Assembly (NCBI GenBank): GCA_025058985.1
Contig: JANXEB010000044.1
Coordinates: 1-32,201, forward strand
Direction: 5' to 3'
Origin: Candidatus Aenigmatarchaeota archaeon
Lineage (GTDB): Archaea > Aenigmatarchaeota > Aenigmatarchaeia > CG10238-14 > SpSt-28
Length of the DNA: 32,201 nt
Part shown: piece after piece, positions 23,413 to 31,357 of the stretch
How positions within the stretch are numbered: the first letter of the stretch is position 1
How the letters are laid out: every line of letters starts with the position of its first letter
Notes under the pieces: model-generated
What the model was told of the DNA's origin: nothing
What the model saw: only the letters and a program-made list of their open reading frames with translations
Database searches by the model: none
Made by a program: the position numbers and the translations under genes

Positions 23413-26065
23413 AAGGTTTACCTGGAAAACTTTTTTTAGCTTTTTCCTCTTTACTCTCCTCTTCTTTCTCCACAACTACTTCAACTCCAAACTCTTCTCT
23501 TAAAAATTCCAAGTTTTCTTTCAAAGCAACTTCCTCTAACTCAGTTTCAACAAAACGTTGCAAAATTTCTGGATTAATGTTTGTTTTGAATAACCTGCTA
23601 AGCTCTCTTTTTGCTTCTTCGTAACTCAAATTACTTTCTATGATTCTTTTAACTATAGAAGCTTTTTCTCTACTACAAACTATTATTTTAATTTTCTCTA
23701 TTTTTTCAATCTTAGCTAATTTTAATACACTTTTTATATCCTCTATTAAATTCTCCATATACTTTTCAACTTTTAAATAATTTTCATCTACCTTAGAAAC
23801 TTCTATCCATTTTAATTCAAAATTCAACTTTTCAAAAATTTCACTAACTATATGTGGTATTATAGGATAAACTATTAAACTCCTAATTTTTTTATAATAC
23901 TCTACATATTTTTTGCTTGGTGTTTTACACCTCTTCAAATACCAGTTAAACATTCTCTCGAGCTCATACCATTTATTTATAACATTCCTGAAGTCTAGCT
24001 CTTCATAAAAAACTTCACACTCTTTAAGAGCCTTATTCAACACTGTCTCAAACCATTTATCTATCATTCTTTCTTTTTTTAAATCATTTCCGAACTCTTT
24101 TAAACAAAAATCATACCAAGAAACTATTTCTTCTTCTATTTTATCAATTTTACCAATTTCCACATTCATATCATTTAAACTAGAATAACTATTCATTGCT
24201 AATAAAAATCTTAAAGAATCAGAAGAATATTTTTTCAAGACATCTAAGATTGGAATAAAATTTCCCTTACTTTTACTCATTTTCTCCCCATTTATAAGAA
24301 CATGCCCATTAATAGCTATTGCTTTAGGCCAATGTTTTCTGTCGAATATAGCAACATGATGAAATATCATGAACGGAAGATGATTATAGAGCAAATCTTT
24401 TCCACTTACCCTTAAGTCAAGTGGATACCAATAATTAAATTCTTTATCTTTTGAAAACAACTCATCAAAAAACTCTTCAGTTAAATTCTCTTCACCACAA
24501 TTTTTTAGAGAATGAGCTACTGTATAAAAAGCCATGTAAATTGTTGAATCGGAAAGAGATTCTATGAACCATTCTTTATCTAAGAAAAATCTAGTTCCTA
24601 AAATATCTTTATGAACAAAGGCCCAATCTCTCATATTTTTAATAGCTCTTATTATTTCGTTCTTCGCTTCCTTAGGATAAAAAATCATTTGCTCAACACA
24701 TTCTAAAGCTAAATTTTTCCATCCTTGGTTAGAATAATTTATAAACCATTGATCTATTAATCTCACAACACACTTATTTCCATATCTTGAATGGAATCTT
24801 ATTGGCAAAGTACAATGTTTAATAGCAAGTCTTTTTTTAATCAATTCATTAGCAAATTCATCTTTGATTTCACAAACTCTTTTGCCAGCAAACTTTCCAA
24901 AAATTACTTTTGTTATACCATAATAAAATTCTTTTGAATATATCTCTTCGGTAGCTTTTTCTAATTTCTCTTTATCTTTTTGAGAAGTTATTTTCATTCT
25001 TTCTACAACATCTCTAGCTGGATATTCTGAATAACCTTCTAAAGCAAACAATGATTTCATGTTTTGTAAACATTTTTTAGCAATTTCGTCATTCAAATCA
25101 ATTAAAGCTATATAATCGTATGGAGCGTGCGAAGGAACACTCATAACTATTCCTGTGCCTATCTCTGTATCAACAAAAGTAGATGGTAATATAGGAACTT
25201 CTTCATTAGTGTACGGGTTTTTAACGCGTTTGTATAACAAACTTTTGATGTCTATTTTATTTATAACTTCAACCATATGCTCTTGAGCTTTTATTTCATC
25301 AATAACTATTGTATTTGGTAATATCCATTTTTCTCCATCAACCTTAACCAACAAATATTCACCATCTTTGTTAACCCAAATATTTGTAACTCCCAATAAA
25401 GTTTCTGGTCTTAAAGTAAAACATGGTATTATAAAATCTTCTAAATAAAACTTTATTATATAACCCTCCACATAACTTATATCAACAAACTCATCTGGCC
25501 TATCATGATCACCAATAACTTTATCTACTTTCAAATCATAAACAACATGATGCTTTCCTTTTTTTATCAAATCTTTTTTAGCTAGCTTTTTATATTGCCA
25601 CTCAACAAATTTAGTAAAAGATTTTTCAGGATCTGTAGTTATAAAAGTTCTTCTAAAATCTATTGATGCACCCAACTTTTTCAAAGCTTCTACAGCTTTG
25701 GGAATAAAATAATCAACCCAATAATTAGCATTTTTAAATTTCTCTATTTCCTTCTCATCTACATGTTGCATCAATAAATCGTTGACTATTTTTTTATCAC
25801 CACTTTTTAGCCTATAAACTGCTGCCATTATTGGAGAGCCAGTTGTATGAAAAGCTTGAGGAAGAAGCACATTAAATCCTTTTAACCTTTTATATCTAGC
25901 TAAAAACTCTGCTCTACAAAAAGTAGCAGCATGGCCAAGATGTAATAAACCATTTACATACGGAATTGGAAAAGTTATGAAAAACTTTTTTAATTTTTCA
26001 TCAACATTTGCCTCAAAATTCCATATATTTTGCCACTTTTCTTCTATTTTCTTCAGACTATCCAT
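23396..26065 (-). CDS. leuS: leucine--tRNA ligase, archaeal type (LeuRS)
   Basis: 889 residues. Class I synthetase that charges tRNA-Leu. HIGH motif as HLGH (42-45) in PYVNGLLHLGHAATF. The CP1 editing domain shows TLRPETLLGVTNIW (about 217-230) and GTGIVMSVPSHAPYD. The KMSKS motif is GEKMSKSKGN at about 592-601. The anticodon-binding helical domain follows, then an archaeal-type C-terminal domain ending PGKPSIVVV, like the PG-x-P-x-I end of other archaeal LeuRS enzymes. It is somewhat shorter than typical archaeal LeuRS (about 950 residues). ATG at 26065 is the natural start (MDSLKKIEEKWQNIW). It is divergent from the ZPR1 gene with 26 bases between the starts. Confidence 0.95.
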   Translation of the reverse strand: MDSLKKIEEKWQNIWNFEANVDEKLKKFFITFPIPYVNGLLHLGHAATFCRAEFLARYKRLKGFNVLLPQAFHTTGSPIMAAVYRLKSGDKKIVNDLLMQHVDEKEIEKFKNANYWVDYFIPKAVEALKKLGASIDFRRTFITTDPEKSFTKFVEWQYKKLAKKDLIKKGKHHVVYDLKVDKVIGDHDRPDEFVDISYVEGYIIKFYLEDFIIPCFTLRPETLLGVTNIWVNKDGEYLLVKVDGEKWILPNTIVIDEIKAQEHMVEVINKIDIKSLLYKRVKNPYTNEEVPILPSTFVDTEIGTGIVMSVPSHAPYDYIALIDLNDEIAKKCLQNMKSLFALEGYSEYPARDVVERMKITSQKDKEKLEKATEEIYSKEFYYGITKVIFGKFAGKRVCEIKDEFANELIKKRLAIKHCTLPIRFHSRYGNKCVVRLIDQWFINYSNQGWKNLALECVEQMIFYPKEAKNEIIRAIKNMRDWAFVHKDILGTRFFLDKEWFIESLSDSTIYMAFYTVAHSLKNCGEENLTEEFFDELFSKDKEFNYWYPLDLRVSGKDLLYNHLPFMIFHHVAIFDRKHWPKAIAINGHVLINGEKMSKSKGNFIPILDVLKKYSSDSLRFLLAMNSYSSLNDMNVEIGKIDKIEEEIVSWYDFCLKEFGNDLKKERMIDKWFETVLNKALKECEVFYEELDFRNVINKWYELERMFNWYLKRCKTPSKKYVEYYKKIRSLIVYPIIPHIVSEIFEKLNFELKWIEVSKVDENYLKVEKYMENLIEDIKSVLKLAKIEKIEKIKIIVCSREKASIVKRIIESNLSYEEAKRELSRLFKTNINPEILQRFVETELEEVALKENLEFLREEFGVEVVVEKEEESKEEKAKKSFPGKPSIVVV

Positions 26066-26091
26066 AATATAATAAATTATTAAAACAAATT

Positions 26092-26586
26092 ATGGTAAAA
26101 TGTCCAGTTTGCGGAAGTGAAAATGTAATAAATAATACTATTGATTATAGTGAAAAATTCTTTAAAAAAATTTTGATAAGCACAATAGTTTGTAATTCTT
26201 GTGGTTTTAAACACTCTGATATTTTAACGGAAGAAAAAGGAGAAAGCGTAGAAATAAATTTTTTTGTAGAAGAAAAAGAAGATTTAAATATCTTAGTAGT
26301 AAAATCTTCTAAATGTTCTATCGAAATTCCAGAAATAGGATTAGAAATAACTCCTGGTCCTTATAGTGAAGGATATATTACAACTATTGAAGGAATTTTA
26401 GAAAGAATTGAAAATTTTCTATACGAGCATATGCACTTATTCGAGCAAGAAAAAGTCAAAAAAATAATGGAAAAAATAAAAGAGATGAGAAATGGTAATT
26501 TAAAATTTCATTTAATATTAAAAGATAGCTCTGGTATTTCGAAAATATTTTCAAAAAAAGCTAAAGAACTAAAAAACACAAAATAA
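26092..26586 (+). CDS. ZPR1-type zinc-finger protein
   Basis: 164 residues, the length of archaeal single-domain ZPR1 proteins. A four-Cys zinc finger is formed by Cys4/Cys7 (CPVC) and Cys34/Cys37 (CNSC), with CGFKHSDILTEE just after. It is followed by the beta domain with IEIPEIGLEITPGPYSEGYITTIEGILERI, the hallmark ZPR1 signature, and a helical C-terminus. In eukaryotes ZPR1 is a folding factor for elongation factor 1A; the archaeal role is presumed similar. The 3' end overlaps the convergent T2SSF gene by 79 bases. Confidence 0.88.
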   Translation: MVKCPVCGSENVINNTIDYSEKFFKKILISTIVCNSCGFKHSDILTEEKGESVEINFFVEEKEDLNILVVKSSKCSIEIPEIGLEITPGPYSEGYITTIEGILERIENFLYEHMHLFEQEKVKKIMEKIKEMRNGNLKFHLILKDSSGISKIFSKKAKELKNTK

Positions 26587-27161
26587 TTTATTAAAATTAA
26601 TAAAGGTATTAAAAAAATTTTTTCGAAAGTAGTTCTTGTAATGAGAGAGGAAAAAAATAACAAGTTAATAGAGCTTATCGAAGAAACTAAAAACAAAACT
26701 AATACATCTGTTTGAACAAAAATAGAAATGAAAAAAAATGAAAGTGGGAAAACGAAAAAAGAAAAAGCAGTCATCCATCTAGCAAGGCTCTTCAACTCGT
26801 TTTTAAACTTCACCTCCTCTTCGTATACCTTTTTAAAATACTCGACTTCAGAAAAAACTTTTGACATTTGTAAACCAAATTTTAAAGCTTCTAAAATCAA
26901 TATACAACTATTTTTAATAGCTTTTGACATACTATTGATACTAACAAAACTTACATATTCATCAAAACTTTTAAAATTTGATGAAATTTTTCTAAAAGAA
27001 GTTTCTAGTGCTATTCCCTCTTTTAGAGCATTGTTCAAAACATAACAAGTTTCAAAAAAATCTTTCTCAATCTTTTCTTTTTTTATTCTTTTATTCCTTA
27101 AAGTAAAAAAGATCAGAAAAGAAAGTAAAGATAAAATTATTAGAAAAACTTTTTCAATCAT
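26508..27161 (-). CDS. T2SSF-domain pilus platform protein (TadC/TadB-like), second of a pair
   Basis: 217 residues. One N-terminal membrane helix (about 4-21), a cytoplasmic helical T2SSF-like segment (about 30-125: FFETCYVLNNALKEGIALETSFRKIS, the usual L...l..G..l..aL..i pattern), then three membrane helices (about 130-149, 153-172, 181-203). Such proteins form the inner-membrane platform of type IV pilus/Tad/archaellum systems. Archaeal FlaJ-type platforms usually carry two such units in one chain; here two separate genes overlap by 4 bases. The last 79 bases overlap ZPR1 on the other strand. Confidence 0.72.
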   Translation of the reverse strand: MIEKVFLIILSLLSFLIFFTLRNKRIKKEKIEKDFFETCYVLNNALKEGIALETSFRKISSNFKSFDEYVSFVSINSMSKAIKNSCILILEALKFGLQMSKVFSEVEYFKKVYEEEVKFKNELKSLARWMTAFSFFVFPLSFFFISIFVQTDVLVLFLVSSISSINLLFFSSLITRTTFEKIFLIPLLILINYFVFFSSLAFFENIFEIPELSFNIK

Positions 27162-27679
27162 TTTTTAAAATAATAAAACATCATTATACATTCTGTCAAA
27201 AAAATTGCGAACAAGAAAAAATATAAAAAACTTTCATCGAGCTTTATTCCTATGTTTAAAAACTCTAAGCTATGAAGCACTGAAAGAAATGTATAGAAAA
27301 CAAAAGCAACAATAGGAAGAATAATTGAAAAAATTATGAAAAAAGTAGCAAAAGACTTTGAAAATTCTATCCTGTTCTTTCTTTCATTCAGATCTTCCTC
27401 GCTAAACTTCTCTACTATTAAATCCAAATTCTCTCCCAAAGTTTCTAATTCCAATCCTTCGTAAATTTTTTCGAGACAATATTTAGTTCTTTCGTTCTTT
27501 TCCTTCTCAATTGCCTCTTTTATTGCTTCTTTCATAGGCTTATTTGACTTTGCTATAGAAGAAAAAATTGATTTTGGATATTTTTCACTAACAATTTTTA
27601 AAGATTGCTCAAAAGATATACCATTTATCAAAAAACTTCTTATCAACCTAATTTCGTTCAGCAAATCTTCAAACCTCAC
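27158..27679 (-). CDS. T2SSF-domain pilus platform protein (TadB/TadC-like), first of a pair
   Basis: 173 residues. A cytoplasmic T2SSF unit (about 5-100: IRLIRSFLINGISFEQSLKIVSEKYP ... ILYEGLELETLGENLDLIVEKF-like) is followed by two membrane helices (about 107-132 and 150-171). It is joined to the next gene by an ATGA-type overlap at 27158-27161. The two together equal one FlaJ/Tad platform. No assembly ATPase of the pilus type sits beside them in this window; the prepilin peptidase lies 1.1 kb away at 28777-29556. Confidence 0.75.
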   Translation of the reverse strand: MRFEDLLNEIRLIRSFLINGISFEQSLKIVSEKYPKSIFSSIAKSNKPMKEAIKEAIEKEKNERTKYCLEKIYEGLELETLGENLDLIVEKFSEEDLNERKNRIEFSKSFATFFIIFSIILPIVAFVFYTFLSVLHSLEFLNIGIKLDESFLYFFLFAIFLTECIMMFYYFKK

Positions 27680-27745
27680 AAATTTATTTCAATCTATATT
27701 TTTTATAATACAAAAAAATTTAAAAAATAATACCACCATTCCTTT

Positions 27746-28084
27746 ATGCAAAGACAAGTAACGTTAATAAACTTAATAGAAAGAATGGATAAAATTGACA
27801 TAATATTGCTCAAAAAATTTTACTTTACATCTAAGGATTTCCCAAATGATATGCAAGTTTATGCATTTCCAATACTAATAAAAGAATTGAGAGAAGTACA
27901 TAAAGTTAGTTTAACAGACGATGCTATTAGAAAAAGATTAAAAAAGCTTTGTGAGCTTGGTTTATTAGAACACGTTAAAAACTCTAATCCATCCATATTT
28001 TTACCAATAGAAGAAAAAAAGAATTTTGTAGAAGAATTAATAAAGCAATTCATTTCCTATATTGGTTTGGAAATTTTTATTTAA
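27746..28084 (+). CDS. winged-helix DNA-binding protein (probable transcription regulator)
   Basis: 112 residues. The middle and end (IKELREVHKVSLTDDAIRKRLKKLCELGLLEHVKNSNPSIFLPI, about 46-89) has the layout of a winged helix: a recognition helix DDAIRKRLKKLCELGLL followed by a beta wing. A helical tail follows. No other domain. It is divergent from the T2SSF operon (66 bases between starts, AT-rich), so it might regulate that operon, itself, or the tRNA-Ile gene just downstream; that is inference. Confidence 0.65.
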   Translation: MQRQVTLINLIERMDKIDIILLKKFYFTSKDFPNDMQVYAFPILIKELREVHKVSLTDDAIRKRLKKLCELGLLEHVKNSNPSIFLPIEEKKNFVEELIKQFISYIGLEIFI

Positions 28085-28104
28085 GATTTTCTTAATATAG
28101 ATAT

Positions 28105-28196
28105 GGGCCCGTAGCTCAGTGGTAGAGCGGCCGCCTTATATGGCAACTGAGCTATGAGAAAGCGGTAGGTCAAGGGTTCAAATCCCTTCGGGCCCA
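28105..28196 (+). tRNA. tRNA-Ile (anticodon UAU) with a 20-nt intron at 37/38
   Basis: Exons give a full cloverleaf: acceptor GGGCCCG/CGGGCCC with discriminator A, D stem GCTC/GAGC, anticodon stem GCCGC/GCGGT, loop CTTATAA (anticodon TAT) and T arm AAGGG-TTCAAAT-CCCTT. The intron is 28141-28160. A BHB supports it: exon CTTA pairs with intron TGAG, the bulges are TAT and AAA, and the intron hairpin is TGGC/GCTA. The acceptor, D and T arms match archaeal tRNA-Ile. A TATA-like TTTTTATTTA sits about 25 bases upstream. Most archaea read AUA with a CAU tRNA modified to agmatidine; a UAU tRNA-Ile is known only from a few lineages such as Nanoarchaeum. Confidence 0.9.
28141..28160 (+). other. intron of tRNA-Ile(UAU)
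   Basis: 20 nt lying between positions 37 and 38 of the tRNA. The central helix is CTTA (28135-28138) with TGAG (28155-28158; one G-U), the 5' bulge covers 28139-28141 and the 3' bulge AAA 28159-28161. Cutting after the second base of each bulge leaves a normal 7-nt anticodon loop. This is the same cut rule that works for the three rRNA introns. Confidence 0.85.
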
Positions 28197-28357
28197 TTTA
28201 AGTATTTGTGAAAGATTTGAAGAAAATGAAATAGTAAAAACTGCAAAAACACATCTCTCATATTTTTCATAGGAGAAAATAACATATAATCAAATTAGCA
28301 CACCAAAATTTATAATAATGATTTCTTTTCTCATCCTTTCAAAATCCAAAGCTATAT

Positions 28358-28549
28358 TTATTTTTTATTTATAAATTCTAGAAAAATAAAAATCAATGTA
28401 AAACAAAAAATTAAAAACGAAGAAATCATAGCTAGTAAAGTAAATATTTTTTGATTAAAGGGAGCTAAAGCTAGACTAATGCTAAAAACTAAAGAAACCA
28501 ACAATAATGAAAAAAAATGCCAATCTTTCTTTAATTTTTCAATTACCAT
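28358..28549 (-). CDS. small two-helix membrane protein
   Basis: 63 residues, basic N-terminus (MVIEKLKKDW), two membrane helices (about 11-30 and 35-58) and a short basic end. It starts only nine bases from the divergent 28559 gene. No family recognised. Short and hydrophobic, so it could be a chance frame, but size and composition match other small membrane proteins here. The 160 bases between the tRNA and this gene hold nothing I can identify. Confidence 0.45.
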   Translation of the reverse strand: MVIEKLKKDWHFFSLLLVSLVFSISLALAPFNQKIFTLLAMISSFLIFCFTLIFIFLEFINKK

Positions 28550-28558
28550 TAAATAATT

Positions 28559-28795
28559 ATGGAAAATGAAAATTTAAAAATATTAAAATTAGATAAAAAA
28601 GGTGCCAAAAACACTTCTTTTATATTTGGATGTGAAGATAAGATTTTCTCGATTAGCGAAAAAATAATACCATACAAAAACACTAAAAAAATGAGAAAAA
28701 GAAACTATTTTTTTATATTAGAACGCAGAGAAAACTCAAGTTTAATTATAGATGAAGATATAGAATTTTTTGAAAAGTGTTCGAAATTGTTGTAG
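28559..28795 (+). CDS. small basic protein of unknown function
   Basis: 78 residues, no membrane segment. Alternating strand-like and charged stretches (NLKILKLDKKGAKNTSFIFGCEDKIFSI; YFFILERRENSSLIIDEDIEFFEKC). It overlaps the start of the prepilin peptidase gene by 19 bases and is clearly co-transcribed with it. No family recognised; it could be a small partner of the pilus system, by context only. Confidence 0.55.
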   Translation: MENENLKILKLDKKGAKNTSFIFGCEDKIFSISEKIIPYKNTKKMRKRNYFFILERRENSSLIIDEDIEFFEKCSKLL

Positions 28796-29556
28796 GAGTT
28801 TCACTTTTCATTGCATCAATCTATGATTTAAAAACAACTGAAATACCAGATGAAATTCCGATATTTTTAATATCGCTTGGTATTTTTTTAGTAGTTTTTG
28901 ATTTAATTCTTTTTAAAGACTTATCAAAACTAACAAATACGATAATTGTAGGTCTTGTTTTTTCTGTTTTTTGTATTTTAATGTATTATGGTGGTCATTG
29001 GGGAGCTGGAGATTCGGCACTATTAGCTTCTATAGCATTTTTATACCCTAATTTTTCATTTCTTTTCAAGTACTTGATAAACCTAATAATTTTTGGTTCT
29101 TTTTTTATGGTAGCTTTTTCAGTAGTTTTTTGTTATCTTTACTCAAAAAAGGTTTTTAAAAAATTTTCTATAGAGCAAAAAAAACTTAAATACTTATACA
29201 TTTCTTTGCTCCTATTAGGATTAGTCTCTTTTATAATATTAAAAAATAAATTTTTATTGATTTACTCAATCGTCTTAACTCTTGCTATAATGACAATAAA
29301 TTTTTGCATAATTGTAGAAAAATACGGATTTAAAAAAAGAATAAGAGTAGATAAATTGAAAGTTGGTGATGTTTTAGTTAGTTTTAAAAGATGGAGAGGA
29401 ATAACGGAAAAAGAAATAGAAGCAATAAAAAAGAGTGGAAAAACTTTTGTTACTATAAAAGAAGGTGTTAGATTTGCTCCAGCTTTTCTAATAGCTTATC
29501 TTTATACAATATTAACAAACGAAGCTATTTTGTTTAACTATTTAATAGTATGGTAA
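28777..29556 (+). CDS. archaeal prepilin/preflagellin peptidase (A24 aspartyl protease)
   Basis: 259 residues, polytopic membrane enzyme that removes the leader of class III signal peptides from pilins/archaellins. The two catalytic aspartates are visible: Asp17 in SIYDLKTTEIPDEI and Asp79 in YGGHWGAGDSALLASI (the GxGD motif). About six membrane helices. The C-terminal part (RVDKLKVGDVLVSFKRWRGITEKEIEAIKKSGKTF...EGVRFAPAFLIAYLYTIL) matches the Arc_PepC_II domain of archaeal members. The start is GTG at 28777, overlapping the previous gene by 19 bases; the stop overlaps the next gene by 7 bases. The prepilin-like protein at 20577-21155 is an obvious candidate substrate. Confidence 0.9.
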   Translation: MFEIVVGVSLFIASIYDLKTTEIPDEIPIFLISLGIFLVVFDLILFKDLSKLTNTIIVGLVFSVFCILMYYGGHWGAGDSALLASIAFLYPNFSFLFKYLINLIIFGSFFMVAFSVVFCYLYSKKVFKKFSIEQKKLKYLYISLLLLGLVSFIILKNKFLLIYSIVLTLAIMTINFCIIVEKYGFKKRIRVDKLKVGDVLVSFKRWRGITEKEIEAIKKSGKTFVTIKEGVRFAPAFLIAYLYTILTNEAILFNYLIVW

Positions 29557-30161
29557 AAGTAAAAGAAGTTATGAATAAGGATGTTGTTAAACTGCAACAC
29601 CTCTCTACTTTAGAAAAGTGTTATAGACTTTTGGAAGAAAAAAGAGTTCCGTCAATAGCTGTATTGAAAAAAAATAAACTAATTGGGCAAATAGAAAGAG
29701 AAGACATTTTAAAATTTGTTAAGAAAAAAAATCTTGAAAGTATAAATGAAAACGATATAAAAAAACTTAAAAAAAATAGAGTTTTTAAAATAAAGAAAAA
29801 ATGTGAAACAGTTTACGAAAATGAGGATATAGAAATAGCTATAAGAAAAATGAATGAAAACAACTTATCTAGACTTTTTGTTACTGACGAAAAAGGTAAC
29901 TTAGTTGGTGTTTTTTCTAGGAGTGATATATTAAAACTTAAAAGAAAAGGAGAAGTTTATACAACAATAGATTATATGTTAGAAGTAATAAGAGAAAAGA
30001 AAAGAATATCATTAAGAAACTTATCAAAAACTTTAAACTTACCAGAAGATTTAATAGAAAGTTGGGCAAAAGCATTGGAAGAAACCGGAGAAATAGAAAT
30101 AGAGTACCCAGTTATGAGTAGTCCTATAGTGAAAAGTAAAATAAATATAGCCAAAAATTAA
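29550..30161 (+). CDS. CBS-domain pair with C-terminal winged helix
   Basis: 203 residues. CBS domain 1 at about 3-58 (VKEVMNKDVVKLQHLSTLEKCYRLLEEKRVPSIAVLKKNKLIGQIEREDILKF) and CBS 2 at about 75-133 (NEDIEIAIRKMNENNLSRLFVTDEKGNLVGVFSRSDILKL), which together form a Bateman module that binds adenine nucleotides. Residues about 145-195 form a small helical/wing module (KKRISLRNLSKTLNLPEDLIESWAKALEETGEIEIEYP), like the wHTH found at the end of some archaeal regulatory proteins. It could tune transcription or a protein partner in response to nucleotide state. The start overlaps the peptidase gene by 7 bases, so it is part of that operon. Confidence 0.8.
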   Translation: MVKVKEVMNKDVVKLQHLSTLEKCYRLLEEKRVPSIAVLKKNKLIGQIEREDILKFVKKKNLESINENDIKKLKKNRVFKIKKKCETVYENEDIEIAIRKMNENNLSRLFVTDEKGNLVGVFSRSDILKLKRKGEVYTTIDYMLEVIREKKRISLRNLSKTLNLPEDLIESWAKALEETGEIEIEYPVMSSPIVKSKINIAKN

Positions 30162-30163
30162 AT

Positions 30164-30349
30164 ATGGGACTATTAAAAACTATAATTGGTCTTGCGTTAA
30201 TTTTAATTGGTATATTCAATTTTTTGAATTTAAACATTCTATATAGAATAGTTTTAGTTATCCTGGGCGGTATAATAGGTGGTATATTAACTTTTCTCTT
30301 AGCGATACTAATTGTCATAATTATTTACTTTGAAATACTACCGTTTTGA
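30164..30349 (+). CDS. small hydrophobic membrane protein
   Basis: 61 residues, nearly all membrane: two helices (about 3-19 and 25-58) separated by a turn (NFLNLNILY). It starts two bases after the CBS gene stop, so it is the last gene of the operon. The 3' end overlaps the convergent P-loop gene by 12 bases. Unknown family. Confidence 0.5.
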   Translation: MGLLKTIIGLALILIGIFNFLNLNILYRIVLVILGGIIGGILTFLLAILIVIIIYFEILPF

Positions 30350-31330
30350 TTGCTTTATAAATTTTAAAAAGAATTTTTTGAATTGATTGAAACTGTTAAA
30401 TATTTTATCACTATAATATGGAGTAAACGGTGATAATTTTTTTTGAGGAAATATTAACCAAACTTCTTTGTTTGAAGTATGTGCATAAGAAATTTCCTTT
30501 TCTACTCCTGGACTATGAATGATTTCCGGAAAATAAGCAACCAAAATATCTGATTGGTCTATTAATTTATAATCTTTTCTAACTATCCAATTCCTAAGTT
30601 GATTGATAGGTATCTTTTCTTCAAACTTTCCTTTATCTTCTTCCAAAGATGGAGAAAAAACTACGGCGTACTTTTGCAAAAAGTTTATAAATTTTCTTAC
30701 TTTATAAGTAGATTTAAAAAAAGTCATTGGAAAACTGGTATAAATTTTTGGCTTATTACTAAAAATCATATCATAAAAAGTTTGTAAAGGATAATCTACA
30801 TGAAAAACATAAAAGCTTTTATTCTGAAGCATTGCCATTATTTCTGTTGTATAGATTTCAAGCTCTTGCCAAGTTATTATTTCGGAAACTTTTATGATTT
30901 CTCTACCCCATTTTGGATCACTATAAATTTTATCCCTAATTCTTACTATATCGTTTATAAAAGTTACGTAAATGTCTATTTTTATTTTATTCAAAAAAGA
31001 AATGTCAAAAGCATGCTCTGGTCCATTTTTCCACCAATAGGATGCATGAGTTGAAATTATCATTAAATCATAGTTGCTTTTTCTTTGAGAATATTCTATC
31101 AAACACCTCTCAAAAGCTAAAGATATTAAAGTTCTTAATGTAGTTCTTGGCAAGTTAAGTATTTTTTCTTCTTTAACTTTAATTCCTATCTCTTCAGCAG
31201 CTTGAAACATTAAATCCCCTATAGACACTACTTTACAATTTTTACCATTTTCGAAACAGAACTTCTCAAACTCTCTTAAATACCTTGGTTTACCACAACC
31301 AGCTATTCCAGTTGCTAAAACTGTTATCAT
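30338..31330 (-). CDS. P-loop NTPase/kinase-like domain fused to a nucleoside 2-deoxyribosyltransferase-like domain
   Basis: 330 residues. The N-terminal ~190 residues look like an adenylate-kinase-type P-loop fold: MITVLATGIAGCGKPRYLREF with the phosphate loop GIAGCGK at 8-14, then VVSIGDLMF and LMIISTHASYW. The residue after the P-loop Lys is Pro (15) where Ser/Thr is normal, so ATP/Mg binding may be altered. The C-terminal ~140 residues resemble nucleoside 2-deoxyribosyltransferase-like proteins: KIYTSFPMTF at the start, IDQSDILVAYFPEIIHSPGVEKEISYAH in the middle and KEVWLIFP near the end. Archaea carry similar two-domain proteins of unknown substrate. It is divergent from the PIN-ATPase gene. 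Confidence 0.7.
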   Translation of the reverse strand: MITVLATGIAGCGKPRYLREFEKFCFENGKNCKVVSIGDLMFQAAEEIGIKVKEEKILNLPRTTLRTLISLAFERCLIEYSQRKSNYDLMIISTHASYWWKNGPEHAFDISFLNKIKIDIYVTFINDIVRIRDKIYSDPKWGREIIKVSEIITWQELEIYTTEIMAMLQNKSFYVFHVDYPLQTFYDMIFSNKPKIYTSFPMTFFKSTYKVRKFINFLQKYAVVFSPSLEEDKGKFEEKIPINQLRNWIVRKDYKLIDQSDILVAYFPEIIHSPGVEKEISYAHTSNKEVWLIFPQKKLSPFTPYYSDKIFNSFNQFKKFFLKFIKQSKR

Positions 31331-31357
31331 AATTATAATTCTTTCTAATTCTAATTT

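Noticed and set aside
26641..26715. Small plus-strand frame (24 codons, MREEKNNKLIELIEETKN...)
   Set aside because: It lies wholly inside the antisense of the T2SSF gene, is short, and has no supporting start signal.
22316..28196. Integrated element bounded by the tyrosine recombinase and tRNA-Ile
   Set aside because: The tRNA is intact with no duplicated 3' end found near the recombinase, and the genes between are housekeeping (LeuRS, ZPR1).
28197..28357. Gene remnant after tRNA-Ile
   Set aside because: Short frames here (about 22 codons) show no recognisable similarity; left as plain intergenic sequence.
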